This document shows, one piece after another, positions 18,819-28,270 of a DNA stretch of 60,202 nucleotides. A program made the position numbers and the translations under genes. A model generated the notes under the pieces. It was not told the DNA's origin. It searched no databases and saw only the letters and a list, made by a program, of their open reading frames with translations. Each line of letters starts with the position of its first letter. Within the stretch, counting starts at the first letter, position 1. Source of the DNA: Methylomagnum ishizawai (lineage in GTDB: Bacteria > Pseudomonadota > Gammaproteobacteria > Methylococcales > Methylomonadaceae); contig CAMAVM010000017.1 in the NCBI GenBank assembly GCA_945861705.1, forward strand, positions 1-60,202. Reading direction: 5' to 3'.

Positions 18819-20162
18819 GTGCCGCAAATAATCTACACTGTCAGCCAGCTCAACCGCGAAACCGGGGCTTTGCTTGGGGAGCATTTTTTCTCGATTTTTG
18901 TCGAAGGCGAAATCTCCAACCTCAGCATCCCCTCATCCGGGCATTGTTATTTTACGTTAAAGGATGCCAACGCTCAGGTACGTTGCGCGATGTTCCGTGG
19001 TCAACGCAGGCAGTCATTCAAACCAGAAAATGGCAAACAGGTGGTCGTCAAAGCGCAAGTTAGCCTGTACGAACCCCGTGGCGATTACCAGCTAATCGTA
19101 GAATACCTAGAAGAAGCGGGTGATGGCGTATTACGACGGGCATTTGATGCGCTCAAACTCAAATTGTCCGAAGAAGGGTTGTTTTCGACGATAAACAAAA
19201 AAGACTTACCCCTTCTGCCTAAAGCGATTGGTGTTATCACTTCGCCATCGGGTGCCGCCATCCGCGATATTTTGACGGTCTTGCGGCGACGGTTTGCCGC
19301 CGTCCCCGTCATCATTTATCCCGTTGCCGTTCAAGGCGAGAATGCTAAGGTTGAAATCGCCAAGGCGATTGCCACGGCTAACAGCCTTAAACAATGCGAT
19401 GTGTTGATACTTGCCAGAGGTGGCGGCTCGCTGGAAGACTTGTGGGCGTTCAATGAGGAAATAGTTGCCAGGGCAATTTACGCCAGCCAGATTCCGGTTA
19501 TTTCCGGTGTTGGGCATGAAACCGATGTCACAATCGCGGATTTTGTTGCCGATCTACGTGCCGCAACACCATCAGCCGCAGCCGAACACGCTACGCCAGA
19601 TCAACAACAATGGTTATATAAATTCAATGAATTAGAAACACAGCTACAACAACACTTACAGCGTCTACTTAGACAGCAGCAGCAAAAAGTAGACTGGCTA
19701 GTCGGACGCTTGCAACAACAACATCCCCAGCAAAAACTAAGCCGCAACCAACAACGCTTGGCTGAACTGGAATTAAATCTAAAAAAAGCGGTGCAGTTAA
19801 GATTGGCACATAACCGGAGAATCGTCGAAACTCAAACCGCTCGGTTATGGCAACAAACGCCAATATCAGCTATTCGGCGCAAACAACAGCAGCAAGCTTA
19901 TCTTAGCGAACGTTTGGTTTCGGCAACAAACGCTTGCCTGAAACACAGCAAACAACACTTACTCAACACCAGTCAAACCTTACATGCAGTAAGTCCGTTA
20001 GCTACTTTAAATCGTGGTTATGCGCTGGTTACGGAGCAGGCTTCTGGGCAAATCATTAGATCGACTAAGCAAATAAAAATAGGCGATAAGCTATTGACCC
20101 GCCTGGCAAAAGGACATTTCACCAGTCAAGTTAATGAATTGTTTGATGATGAGAGAAAATAA
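18819..20162 (+). CDS. xseA: Exodeoxyribonuclease VII large subunit
   Basis: A 447-residue nuclease subunit that degrades single-stranded DNA with XseB. An N-terminal OB fold (YTVSQLNRETGALLGEHF, then FVEGEISNLSIPSSGHCYFT) is followed by the catalytic core (GVITSPSGAAIRDIL, ILARGGGSLEDLWAFN, SGVGHETDVTIADFVAD). A long Gln-rich coiled coil (about 260-370) and the C-terminal LNRGYALV segment complete it. The start is GTG. xseB is not adjacent. Confidence 0.96.
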   Translation: MPQIIYTVSQLNRETGALLGEHFFSIFVEGEISNLSIPSSGHCYFTLKDANAQVRCAMFRGQRRQSFKPENGKQVVVKAQVSLYEPRGDYQLIVEYLEEAGDGVLRRAFDALKLKLSEEGLFSTINKKDLPLLPKAIGVITSPSGAAIRDILTVLRRRFAAVPVIIYPVAVQGENAKVEIAKAIATANSLKQCDVLILARGGGSLEDLWAFNEEIVARAIYASQIPVISGVGHETDVTIADFVADLRAATPSAAAEHATPDQQQWLYKFNELETQLQQHLQRLLRQQQQKVDWLVGRLQQQHPQQKLSRNQQRLAELELNLKKAVQLRLAHNRRIVETQTARLWQQTPISAIRRKQQQQAYLSERLVSATNACLKHSKQHLLNTSQTLHAVSPLATLNRGYALVTEQASGQIIRSTKQIKIGDKLLTRLAKGHFTSQVNELFDDERK

Positions 20163-20342
20163 TATTATCTAAGGCAGTCAAGTGAGCAAGGCTAATTATA
20201 AGTTGTCGAAGTACAAAGCCCAGTATCATTGATGAACACTTAGGTTTTCACTCTATATTACGAACCAATGCTGTTGCGTTAATAAATAAGCTCCACTCTT
20301 GCTGAACCCCACATCCCTGTAGGCAGCCCAACACCTAAGCTC

Positions 20343-20717
20343 TCACTTAACTACCCTCAAACTCGGTTTGTTAGGTGGTGTTTGCACAGGTGGCGGTTCG
20401 TTGTCGTTGTTTTCTTGGTCGAAAACTAAGCCCTTGCCGTTTTCCTTGGCGTAAATAGCCATGACCGCATTCACAGATGCGGCAATTTGCATGGGTTTGC
20501 CGCTAAATTTGGCATTAAACTCGATGAATTCGTTGCCAAGGGAAAGCGCGGCTATGGCTTGAGGACGCATATTCAGGATAATCTTGCCGTCTTCGATGTA
20601 ATTTGTCGGCAAGTTGCCTTTGTTGATTTCCGCATTGACCAGAAGATGGGGTGTTAAGTCATTATCAACAATCCATTCGTAGACGGAACGAATCAAATAC
20701 GGTTTGAGCGAAGTCAT
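20343..20717 (-). CDS. sspB: ClpXP protease specificity-enhancing factor SspB
   Basis: A 124-residue adaptor that hands SsrA-tagged proteins to ClpXP. The substrate-binding fold begins PYLIRSVYEWIVDNDLTPHL and includes NMRPQAIAALSLGNEFIEF and the GKPMQIAASVNAVMAIYA region. A flexible Pro-rich tail ends in PSLRVVK, the ClpX-docking peptide (consensus LRVVK). It overlaps sspA by four bases in the standard petABC-sspAB order. Confidence 0.95.
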   Translation of the reverse strand: MTSLKPYLIRSVYEWIVDNDLTPHLLVNAEINKGNLPTNYIEDGKIILNMRPQAIAALSLGNEFIEFNAKFSGKPMQIAASVNAVMAIYAKENGKGLVFDQENNDNEPPPVQTPPNKPSLRVVK

Positions 20718-21358
20718 TTAGGTAGTTCGGCCATCTCTTTTTCATCTTCGCTGAGGCTGCTTTTGAAAGCAGACCTGCCAAAAATGCGTTTGGTATAGTT
20801 GGTGATAGCATCATTGGGTGTGATGACATCAATCCCGACTGAAGGTAAACGCCAAAGCAAAGGTGCAAGAACGCAGTCTATCAGGGAGAATTCTTCACTC
20901 ATAAAAAAGGGTCTGTCGGCAAAAATAGGTGCTGCTGCGATTAAACTTTCCCTAAGCTGCTTTTTTGCACGTCCAGATTTTTTGTCGCCAGACACTAATA
21001 TTTCATCCAGTAAAGGATACCAATCTTGGTCGATGCGCTTGATTATCATCCTGGCATTGGCGCGTGAGACCGGATCCATTTGATGTAGCGGTGGGTGCGG
21101 AAAGCGTTCATCCAGATATTCCATGATGATACGCGAGTCGTAAAGCACCAGATCGCGTTCAACTAAGGTTGGCGATACACCTGTGGGATTGAGTTCAAGC
21201 AATTCTTCTGGCGGATCGTTCGGATCGTAATATTCAATTTCAGCAACAATAGCCTTCTCGTGCAAGACGAAACGGGCAGAATGGCTCATTGGGCAAGTGG
21301 GTGTGGAGAAAAGCGTCATGACGGATCTACGGGAAAAAATATTTGCCACAAATAACAA
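20714..21358 (-). CDS. sspA: Stringent starvation protein A
   Basis: A 214-residue glutathione S-transferase-fold protein that binds RNA polymerase and promotes survival in starvation and acid. The N-terminal thioredoxin-like domain starts RRSVMTLFSTPTCPMSHSAR. The C-terminal helical domain contains the family PHPPLHQMDPVSRA segment. The ATG at 21358 fits the usual position of the RSVMTLF motif. It lies downstream of petABC, separated from petC by 134 bp. Confidence 0.94.
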   Translation of the reverse strand: MLFVANIFSRRSVMTLFSTPTCPMSHSARFVLHEKAIVAEIEYYDPNDPPEELLELNPTGVSPTLVERDLVLYDSRIIMEYLDERFPHPPLHQMDPVSRANARMIIKRIDQDWYPLLDEILVSGDKKSGRAKKQLRESLIAAAPIFADRPFFMSEEFSLIDCVLAPLLWRLPSVGIDVITPNDAITNYTKRIFGRSAFKSSLSEDEKEMAELPK

Positions 21359-21492
21359 CCTCTTGTAAGCGAGCGGGGCGGTTAAAATGGCGGCATTATA
21401 GCATGGAAGACAAGTTTGCTACCGTTTCCTTGTTGATATGGTGATTATGATGCTGGCAATAGAAACATCCTTGTTCCTTAAGAAGGCGTTAG

Positions 21493-22215
21493 TTAGTGTA
21501 CGTCTTTCCAGTATTCTTTTTTGAGCAAATAGGCGAGGAGTAAGAACATGCTCAGGAAAAATAGCACATACTTACCCATACGTTCCCTTTCCAGCTTAAT
21601 GGGTTCGCCGACATAAACCAGGAAGTTCACGAGATCGTTGACCATCGCATCAAATTCTTGTTCTGATAACGCACCAGGGACATTAACGGCTAGGCTTTCT
21701 ATTTCTTGTTTGCCATCGACGGTTTTGAATGTGGCTTTTTGTTCGCCTTGTAGCTGCCAAAAGACATTGGGCATACCGACATCCTTAAATATTAAGTTAT
21801 TGGTTCCTAATGGTTTTTTTGGGTCAGCGTAAAAGCTTTTTAAGTAGCTATAGATCCAGTCTGCACTACGGGAACGGGCAGCCAGCGATAAATCGGGTGG
21901 TTGAATACCAAACCATTTTTCTGAATCATGAGCATTCATCGCGGTGTTCATCTGTTGATAGATAGTCGCGCCTTGAGGCGCAATATCGGACAACACTTTT
22001 TTATCGTCAATACCGAAGTCCAAAGACATCCGCTGGTAGCGTATGTGCTTTATGGAATGACAACCCAGACAATACGTCACAAAATGTTTAGCACCACGTT
22101 GTAACGATTCACTGTCGGTAGGATTGATCTTTGCGTGTTGGAGATGGGCGTTTTCTTCGGCAAGCACACCAAAAGACAATGCCAATAATAAGATCGTGAT
22201 AAAAATATTTTTCAT
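21493..22215 (-). CDS. petC: Cytochrome bc1 complex, cytochrome c1
   Basis: A 240-residue haem c subunit. A cleavable signal (ITILLLALSFGVLA) is followed by the haem-binding C-L-G-C-H near residue 50, and the axial Met region follows DVGMPNVFWQLQG. A C-terminal membrane anchor (GKYVLFFLSMFLLLAYLLKKEYW) is present. It accepts electrons from the Rieske centre and passes them to a soluble cytochrome. It is the last pet gene, one base after petB. Confidence 0.95.
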   Translation of the reverse strand: MKNIFITILLLALSFGVLAEENAHLQHAKINPTDSESLQRGAKHFVTYCLGCHSIKHIRYQRMSLDFGIDDKKVLSDIAPQGATIYQQMNTAMNAHDSEKWFGIQPPDLSLAARSRSADWIYSYLKSFYADPKKPLGTNNLIFKDVGMPNVFWQLQGEQKATFKTVDGKQEIESLAVNVPGALSEQEFDAMVNDLVNFLVYVGEPIKLERERMGKYVLFFLSMFLLLAYLLKKEYWKDVH

Positions 22216-22216
22216 A

Positions 22217-23635
22217 TTAATCGAGGCTCGCTTTTATTTTTTTTGCCACTCGGCTCACAACCCTGAGAATTCCCTTTGGATTAGGCCGTCTTCTTAACAC
22301 GGTAGAACCATAAAAAGACTTCATATCGTCTGGATTGGTGACGGGTTTTAGCACAGTCATTTCGTCAAACACTTCCTTTAGAGCCGGTATGTGATCTTCT
22401 ATTGTGGGTTGTTCTGTTAACCGTGTCGGCAAAGGTTTAGCTTTTTCCCAACGGCTATAAATCGGCATCAATAGGAAGAAACCAAAGTAGCCCAAAGTAA
22501 ATATGCGTGAAAAAATGGTTCCAGTCGGAGTTACCGGTTGCGTTCCCAGATATCCCAAAGCGACAAAGCTGACCACAAGGACGAATAGCGCTTTTTTAAA
22601 GATGCCACCACGATAGCGTACCGATTTGATAGGGCTACGATCTAACCAAGGCAATATAAACAGCACTGCGATGGAGCCAAACATGGCAATTACACCGGCA
22701 AATTTATCCGGTATCGCCCTAAGAATCGCATAAAACGGGGTGAAATACCAAAGCGGGGCAATATGTTCAGGTGTTCTTAGTGGGTCGGCTGGAATAAAAT
22801 TGTCGGACTCAAGGAAAAAACCGCCCACTTCAGGCAGGTAAAAAATAATGGTTGCGAAGAAAATCAAAAACACCCCCACGCCTACAAGGTCTTTGACGGT
22901 GTAGTAAGGGTGGAAAGGAATGCCGTCCAGCGGAATCCCATTCGCATCTTTGGTCTTTTTGATTTCTATACCATCCGGATTATTGGAGCCAACTTCATGT
23001 AGCGCAACTATATGAAGAAAAACCAGCATCACCAAAACCAACGGCACGGCAATGACATGGAAAGCGAAAAATCGATTCAACGTTGCGTCTGAAACCACAT
23101 AATCGCCACGTATCCACAGTGATAAATCATCACCAACGAACGGTATAGCGCTGAATAATGAAATGATAACTTGTGCTCCCCAGTAGGACATCTGCCCCCA
23201 AGGTAACAAATAGCCCATGAACGCTTCGGCCATTAGCGCCAGGAACAGTAGCATACCGAAAATCCAGATCAACTCCCTGGGCTGTTTGTAAGAGCCGTAA
23301 ATCAATCCTCGAAACATGTGCAGGTAAACGACAATAAAGAACGCCGATGCACCCGTTGAGTGCATATAGCGAACGAGCCAGCCCCAATTGACATCGCGCA
23401 TGATGTACTCGACCGAATCGAAAGCCAGCTTTGCGTCCGGTTTATAATTCATGGTTAGCAAAATGCCAGTCACAAACTGATTAACCAAAACCAGCAAAGC
23501 CAAAGAGCCAAAGAAATACCAGAAATTAAAGTTTTTAGGCGCGTAGTAATGCGCCATGTGTTCATTCCAGAGCTTGGATAGCGGAAAGCGTGCTAAAACC
23601 CAGTTACTGCACTCAGTGATACGATTGGTTTTCAT
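22217..23635 (-). CDS. petB: Cytochrome bc1 complex, cytochrome b
   Basis: A 472-residue membrane protein that carries hemes bL and bH and both quinone sites. Haem-ligand helices are visible in RYMHSTGASAFFIVVYLHMF and RFFAFHVIAVPLVLVMLVFLH. The Qo motif appears as PEWY-like PLWYFTPFYAILRAIP. The C-terminus continues about 70 residues beyond the last helix with a charged tail ending IKASLD, longer than typical 400-430-residue homologs. Start overlaps petA by four bases. Confidence 0.95.
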   Translation of the reverse strand: MKTNRITECSNWVLARFPLSKLWNEHMAHYYAPKNFNFWYFFGSLALLVLVNQFVTGILLTMNYKPDAKLAFDSVEYIMRDVNWGWLVRYMHSTGASAFFIVVYLHMFRGLIYGSYKQPRELIWIFGMLLFLALMAEAFMGYLLPWGQMSYWGAQVIISLFSAIPFVGDDLSLWIRGDYVVSDATLNRFFAFHVIAVPLVLVMLVFLHIVALHEVGSNNPDGIEIKKTKDANGIPLDGIPFHPYYTVKDLVGVGVFLIFFATIIFYLPEVGGFFLESDNFIPADPLRTPEHIAPLWYFTPFYAILRAIPDKFAGVIAMFGSIAVLFILPWLDRSPIKSVRYRGGIFKKALFVLVVSFVALGYLGTQPVTPTGTIFSRIFTLGYFGFFLLMPIYSRWEKAKPLPTRLTEQPTIEDHIPALKEVFDEMTVLKPVTNPDDMKSFYGSTVLRRRPNPKGILRVVSRVAKKIKASLD

Positions 23636-24231
23636 GCGGCTTTTCCTTCTGTAGTTTCACCGATGACGAGCAGCGTGTCTTTTACATAGTGATGTGGCGG
23701 TATTTCAAGATTGGTTGGAGCGGGTACTCCACGATACACACGACCAGCCAAATCAAATCGGGAGCCATGACAAGGGCAGAAAAAACCACCTTTCCATTCC
23801 GCGCCGAGATCATTTGGGGCTATTTCTGGACGAAATGTTGGCGAACAACCAAAATGCGTACATAAGCCGACGGCAACAAAAATCTCAGGTTTGATGGCGC
23901 GTAAGGAGTTCTTACTGGTAGTTGGCTGAATGGAGTCGCGGGAATGAGGATCACTAAGCTGGTCTTCCAATGTCTTTAAAGTTTCAAGTACGGCTTTGGT
24001 TCTATTGAGAATCCAAACCGGTTTGCCTCTCCAAGCGACCCTAATTAATTGCCCAGGTTCCATTTTGCTCAGATCAACCTCCACCGGTGCGCCAGCCGCC
24101 ATCGCTTTAACACTGGGTTGCATTTGGGCAAGAAAAGGGACGGCTAAATAGCCTGTGCCGACAGCGCCAACGACGGTTAAGGCCGACGTTAAAAACTGGC
24201 GTTTAGACTCATCGACGCCTTCAGTATTCAT
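23632..24231 (-). CDS. petA: Cytochrome bc1 complex, Rieske iron-sulfur subunit
   Basis: A 199-residue protein with a Tat-type N-terminus (DESKRQFLTSALTVVGAVGTGY), in which the twin-arginine is replaced by K-R. It also has a membrane anchor and the 2Fe-2S motifs CTHFGC and CPCHGSRFD, including both Cys and His ligands. It takes electrons from ubiquinol and hands them to cytochrome c1. It is the first gene of petABC. The K-R signal is a known tolerated variant in some Tat substrates. Confidence 0.95.
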   Translation of the reverse strand: MNTEGVDESKRQFLTSALTVVGAVGTGYLAVPFLAQMQPSVKAMAAGAPVEVDLSKMEPGQLIRVAWRGKPVWILNRTKAVLETLKTLEDQLSDPHSRDSIQPTTSKNSLRAIKPEIFVAVGLCTHFGCSPTFRPEIAPNDLGAEWKGGFFCPCHGSRFDLAGRVYRGVPAPTNLEIPPHHYVKDTLLVIGETTEGKAA

Positions 24232-24828
24232 TGTGTAACTCCCGATTATTATTACTGCGCTTGTTCATGGTTGCAATATACCACTAGAAGCTAGTGGATT
24301 TGAAGTACTGGGTTGAATTAATAAATGCGCGAGGAAACTTGCCAGGCATCATTATTGATTTGGCTCGATAAAGTTTGAAACCATTCGGGCTGAACTTGCC
24401 TGAGTATTGTGGTCTTCCGACGGTTTCAGGCCTCGAACGGGGCCAGCACTTCTAATAACTAAGTTACAGAGTTTGCGCACAATGCCGTCAAGTTAAGGAA
24501 GTAAACGCGCTCTCCTGTTGGAGAGGGTTGGGGTGAGGAGAATTAACACAGGGAAAAGGCTTATATCCCCCTTCATCCCCGACTTCTCGGCAACCGCTGA
24601 AGTACAGGATTTTCTGAATGCAGCAAACGCAGGAGCAGTTTGTCGTCCTACGTTGCCTTACTTACCCTGCATCCTCAACAGGTATCCCCAAGAGGGAAGG
24701 AACGCTATCTCTTAACTTTACAGCATTGGTAACATGCCTTGCCCGGCAGGTGTTAAATCAATAATACCCGCCAAAATTGCCCAGATTTTTACAAGTAAAA
24801 TTTAGAAATGTGGCATATCACACACTTT

Positions 24829-24853
24829 TTACCCAATATTTGGGAAAACGCCC
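24829..24853 (+). repeat. TGTGKCATATCAC unit 1
   Basis: TGTGGCATATCACACACTTT continuing TTACC. Its two relatives lie in the inverted repeat at 24918-24971. The core GTGNNATNNCAC is nearly palindromic, as expected for a dimeric regulator site. Confidence 0.55.
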
Positions 24854-24917
24854 TTTTTTGCCGGTTTTTGGTTGTTTATTAAAGTATAACCTCATGTTTT
24901 TAATATAAATAATAATT

Positions 24918-24971
24918 AAACTGTGTCATATCACGCAGTTTTCACGAAAAGTGGGTGATATGACACAGTTT
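24918..24971. promoter_or_regulatory. 17-bp perfect inverted repeat (TGTGTCATATCAC units 2 and 3)
   Basis: AAACTGTGTCATATCAC (24918-24934) is matched exactly by GTGATATGACACAGTTT (24955-24971) with a 20-base spacer. Each arm repeats unit 1 at 24829 and the similarity extends into a CACTTTT-like tail. It lies 184-237 bp before the receptor start. It could be an operator or a cruciform-forming repeat. Confidence 0.55.
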
Positions 24972-25154
24972 TTGGCTATTTGTCAGCCTTTGCTGACTTT
25001 AAATCCATTAAATAAAATAATAATGTTATAAATCAATATTATAAATAGTTATGGCATGGTTATTGCTTTAGTAATCGATTGAGCTTGAAATTTATGACAC
25101 ACATTTCAGCCATTTTTTGTATTTATAACAATAATTCATAACAGGGGTTTCAAT

Positions 25155-27437
25155 GTGAAGACAGTAAAAATAAAACATCTCAGTTTGGCGATTACGCTTG
25201 CCCTGGCAGGCGTAACCCAGGCAGCTGCCTTGGAGGCAGAGGACAGCAACGTAATCCAAACGGCAGAAAAAGCAGACGGCAAGCAGCAAGCGCAATCTTC
25301 ATCTGGCGCGGTTGAATTGTCGGAAATCACCATCACCGGAAAAACCGACGAAAAAAACAAAACCTACACGACATTGAATAGTTCGACAGCGACCAAGACC
25401 GACACGCCTATTTTCGATACCCCAGTTTCTGTGCAAGTTGTGCCAAGGGCAGTGATGGACGACCAGAAAACGACACGGGTTAAGGATGCCTTGGAAAACG
25501 TCAGCGGTGTAAGGGCGCAACCAACATTGGGGTATGGCAATGGCTTTATTATTCGTGGTTTCCGCAATAACAGGGTGTACCGGAATGGATTATTGGCTAA
25601 CGCCGATGGCTTCCCAACTGAATTTGATGCTGGCAATTTGCAAAGCATCGACGTACTCAAAGGCCCTGCGGCTGTCCTGTTTGGTCGTATTGAACCCGGC
25701 GGCTTAGTTAACATCACCACCAAGAAACCGCTCGACACCCCTTATTATTCGCTAGAGCAACAGTTTGGCTCTTATGATTATTACCGTACCCAATGGGATG
25801 CCACGGGGGCTGTGACAGATGATAAATCGTTAGCGTACCGTTTTACCGGTACTTACCAAAACAATAGTTCATTCAGGGATTTTGTTTTTAACGATCGGGT
25901 TATGGTCAATCCCAGTGTCACATGGAGGCCAACCGACAGTACCGACCTGACGTTGAGTGTCGAAGGTTCAGACCAAGATTTTCAGGCGGATCTTGGCATC
26001 CCGGCAGTGGGTAATCGCCCTGCACCGATACCCATCAGTCGGTCGCTTGATGACCCGAACAGCCTTACAGATCATGTTTCTCACACGATGGTCAGCACAG
26101 AAATTAACCATCGCTTTAACGACGATTGGGCGATACATAACCGTTTTCTTGCAGGCTTTAACAATGAGTTTTCCAGTTTCGTCAACCCGGCTCCCACTTT
26201 CGGCCCCAGTGAAGCAGCCTTACTACCGGATGGAACTCTCAGACGTAATATTTTTGGTCAGGAAACCGATAGTGAAAACTATGCTACGAACCTTGATTTG
26301 ACCGGAAAGTTCAAGTTAGGGTTTTCCAAACATGAAGTCCTAGTGGGCTTTGACTATTTTAAGTCTACTCAGAAATATCATTACTTTGGTGAATACGAAA
26401 TCCCAAATCCAGCTCTTGATATTAATATTTTTAATCCATCGCCAAGCTATGGGATCAATCCGACACTTATTAGTGACACATTATCTCATCCATGCTCTAC
26501 CTGTGCTGGGTCCGATTTTCTTTTTGCTAATAACGAATGGTACGGCGCTTATTTTCAAGACCACATCACGCTTTGGGACAAACTCCATATAATGGGGGGT
26601 GGGCGTTATGATTGGGCAGACACAGGAACATCTTATAAGGGGTCTTTTGACATTGCTGAAGCCACCTTGCCATCAAATAAAGATGAGGGCTTTAGCCCAC
26701 GGGTGGGCATACTTTACCAACCCATTAAAGAGCTAGGGGTTTATGGTAATTGGACGACCTCGTTCAATGCCAATAATGCCCCGGCTGATGACGGATCAAC
26801 TTTTGATCCACAAAGGGGCGAGCAGTTTGAAGCGGGCTTAAAAACCCAGCTATTTGATGATCGGCTGCTTGCAACATTGGCGTATTATCATTTGACCAAG
26901 GATAATATCCTTGTACCTGATAATTCTACAGCTTTCCTTTTTGACAAGATCGCCAATAAGCAACGCAGCCAAGGTATTGAATTGGATGTAACTGGGCAGA
27001 TTACGGATCAAGTGAGCCTGATCGGTAGCTATGCCTTCACTGATGCAAGGGTACTTGTAGATCACGGTGGCGATACCGCCGGAAACAGGATGCCGAACGT
27101 TCCTGAACACTCAGGCAGCTTGTGGGTCAAGTATGATGTCAATGGTTATGAGTCACAAAATGGCTTTAGTTTCGGCGTGGGTGGCGTTGCTGCTGGGGCG
27201 CGGCAAGGCGATTTTGCCAACAGTTTCCAATTGCCCGGTTATGTCCGTATGGATGCCTTTGCAGCTTATAAAATGAAGGTGGGGGCAACCAAGATCACCA
27301 CCCAGTTCAATATCCGTAACCTGTTAGATAAGGACTACTACGAATCGACCGACCCGGATTCCAATGTAACCTCTCGGTTAGGCATTGCCCCCGGTGCGCC
27401 GCTGACGGCGATTGGGTCTATTCGGGTTGAGTATTAG
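25155..27437 (+). CDS. TonB-dependent siderophore-type outer-membrane receptor
   Basis: A 760-residue receptor. A signal peptide (LSLAITLALAGVTQAAA) is followed by a TonB-box-like stretch ELSEITITGK. The plug domain (about 75-185) shows FDTPVSVQVVPRAVM, VSGVRAQ and SIDVLKGPAAVLFGRIEPGG, motifs of siderophore receptors. A 22-strand barrel ends in a Tyr (SIRVEY). There is no N-terminal STN signalling domain, so it is a plain transporter. The start is GTG at 25155, seven bases after GGGG. An out-of-frame ATG-TGA overlaps it (25153-25158). It probably works with tonB-exbBD at 30781-32662. Confidence 0.92.
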   Translation: MKTVKIKHLSLAITLALAGVTQAAALEAEDSNVIQTAEKADGKQQAQSSSGAVELSEITITGKTDEKNKTYTTLNSSTATKTDTPIFDTPVSVQVVPRAVMDDQKTTRVKDALENVSGVRAQPTLGYGNGFIIRGFRNNRVYRNGLLANADGFPTEFDAGNLQSIDVLKGPAAVLFGRIEPGGLVNITTKKPLDTPYYSLEQQFGSYDYYRTQWDATGAVTDDKSLAYRFTGTYQNNSSFRDFVFNDRVMVNPSVTWRPTDSTDLTLSVEGSDQDFQADLGIPAVGNRPAPIPISRSLDDPNSLTDHVSHTMVSTEINHRFNDDWAIHNRFLAGFNNEFSSFVNPAPTFGPSEAALLPDGTLRRNIFGQETDSENYATNLDLTGKFKLGFSKHEVLVGFDYFKSTQKYHYFGEYEIPNPALDINIFNPSPSYGINPTLISDTLSHPCSTCAGSDFLFANNEWYGAYFQDHITLWDKLHIMGGGRYDWADTGTSYKGSFDIAEATLPSNKDEGFSPRVGILYQPIKELGVYGNWTTSFNANNAPADDGSTFDPQRGEQFEAGLKTQLFDDRLLATLAYYHLTKDNILVPDNSTAFLFDKIANKQRSQGIELDVTGQITDQVSLIGSYAFTDARVLVDHGGDTAGNRMPNVPEHSGSLWVKYDVNGYESQNGFSFGVGGVAAGARQGDFANSFQLPGYVRMDAFAAYKMKVGATKITTQFNIRNLLDKDYYESTDPDSNVTSRLGIAPGAPLTAIGSIRVEY

Positions 27438-27513
27438 CATTGTAGGTTGGACTGCCTGATGTTTGCCAACCAAACATTTTTTGGCTTTCTTATTTAAGTA
27501 TGAGAGACAAATA

Positions 27514-28032
27514 TTGTTAAATAACAAACAGTCTTTCCTTGTGAGGAAAGCAAAATTGACAGATGCCAAAAGTCTGGTGGATTTGATCGCGCAAATCGAT
27601 GAGGAAACAGAACTTATGTTGTTTGAACCTAAAGAGAGAAATCAAACAGTTGAACAGCAGGAAAGTTTTTTGAAGGAAATTGAACATTCACCTTCAAAAG
27701 CGATGTTTGTGGCGGAATATGAACATAAGTTTATCGGCTTTGTAGTCGGTATCGGAGGTATTGCAAACCGTAACCGCCATTGCTGTTATATCATCATCGG
27801 TGTGTTAAAGGAGTATTGGGGAAAAGGCACAGCCCAGCAATTGCTGTCTAATCTCGAATCATGGGCTAAAGATAATAAAATGCATCGATTGGAATTAACA
27901 GTAATGGCGCACAATCAGCGAGCCATTGCGCTTTACGAAAAATTTGGTTTTGAGGGGGAAGGAATCAAACGGGATTCTATGTTTGTTGGCGGGAAATTCG
28001 CAAATGAATTCTATATGTCGAAACTAATTTAG
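27514..28032 (+). CDS. GNAT-family N-acetyltransferase
   Basis: About 172 residues with a complete GNAT fold: FLVRKAKLTDAKSLVDLIAQ at the start, VLKEYWGKGTAQQLLSNLE as the acetyl-CoA loop, and MAHNQRAIALYEKFGFEGEG near the end. The pattern resembles the RimJ/RimL-like group acting on proteins or small amines. GAGAG at 27502-27506 supports a TTG start at 27514. The longer in-frame TTG at 27463 has no ribosome binding site. Substrate unknown. Confidence 0.82.
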   Translation: MLNNKQSFLVRKAKLTDAKSLVDLIAQIDEETELMLFEPKERNQTVEQQESFLKEIEHSPSKAMFVAEYEHKFIGFVVGIGGIANRNRHCCYIIIGVLKEYWGKGTAQQLLSNLESWAKDNKMHRLELTVMAHNQRAIALYEKFGFEGEGIKRDSMFVGGKFANEFYMSKLI

Positions 28033-28147
28033 CGTAGGCGATTAGTGAGTAGCCTGGATGATGCTTACGGAATCTGGGATTTCGTGGCTTCGATTTCCCG
28101 TATTACGTTGCACTTCATACGGGCTACTTGCTGCCATTAAGTTAAGC

Positions 28148-28185
28148 CGTCATTCCGGCAGGGATTGCCGAGATGACGTTTTTTC
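28148..28185 (+). terminator. REP-like hairpin with T-tract
   Basis: CGTCAT-T-CCGGCA, loop GGGAT, then TGCCG-A-GATGACG and a run of T (28179-28184). The stem belongs to the widespread CGTCATTCCGGCA repeat family and can also act as a terminator for the acetyltransferase gene. Confidence 0.55.
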
Positions 28186-28270
28186 TCTTAACTGTGGGAA
28201 CATTACAATAAGAATGAAACGCTGACTGATTCGGTGAAGAGTTTATGCATATACACAGAGAGGACGAGAT

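Larger units (their letters stand above)
24232..25154. other. Long intergenic region between petA and the TonB receptor
   Basis: About 920 bases without a supported gene. It holds a common dispersed sequence (TCTCCTGTTGGAGAGGGTTG, about 24511-24540) and the three TGTGKCATATCAC units described separately. An AT-rich stretch from 24980 probably contains the receptor promoter. Confidence 0.5.

Noticed and set aside
24518-24715. 65-codon open frame after petA
   Set aside because: It starts inside a common dispersed GAGAGGGTTGGGGTGAGGAG-type sequence and has no protein-like pattern.
24921-24934. CRP or FNR binding site in TGTGTCATATCAC
   Set aside because: The spacing between TGTG and CAC is two bases too short for CRP, and the TTGAT/ATCAA halves of FNR are absent.
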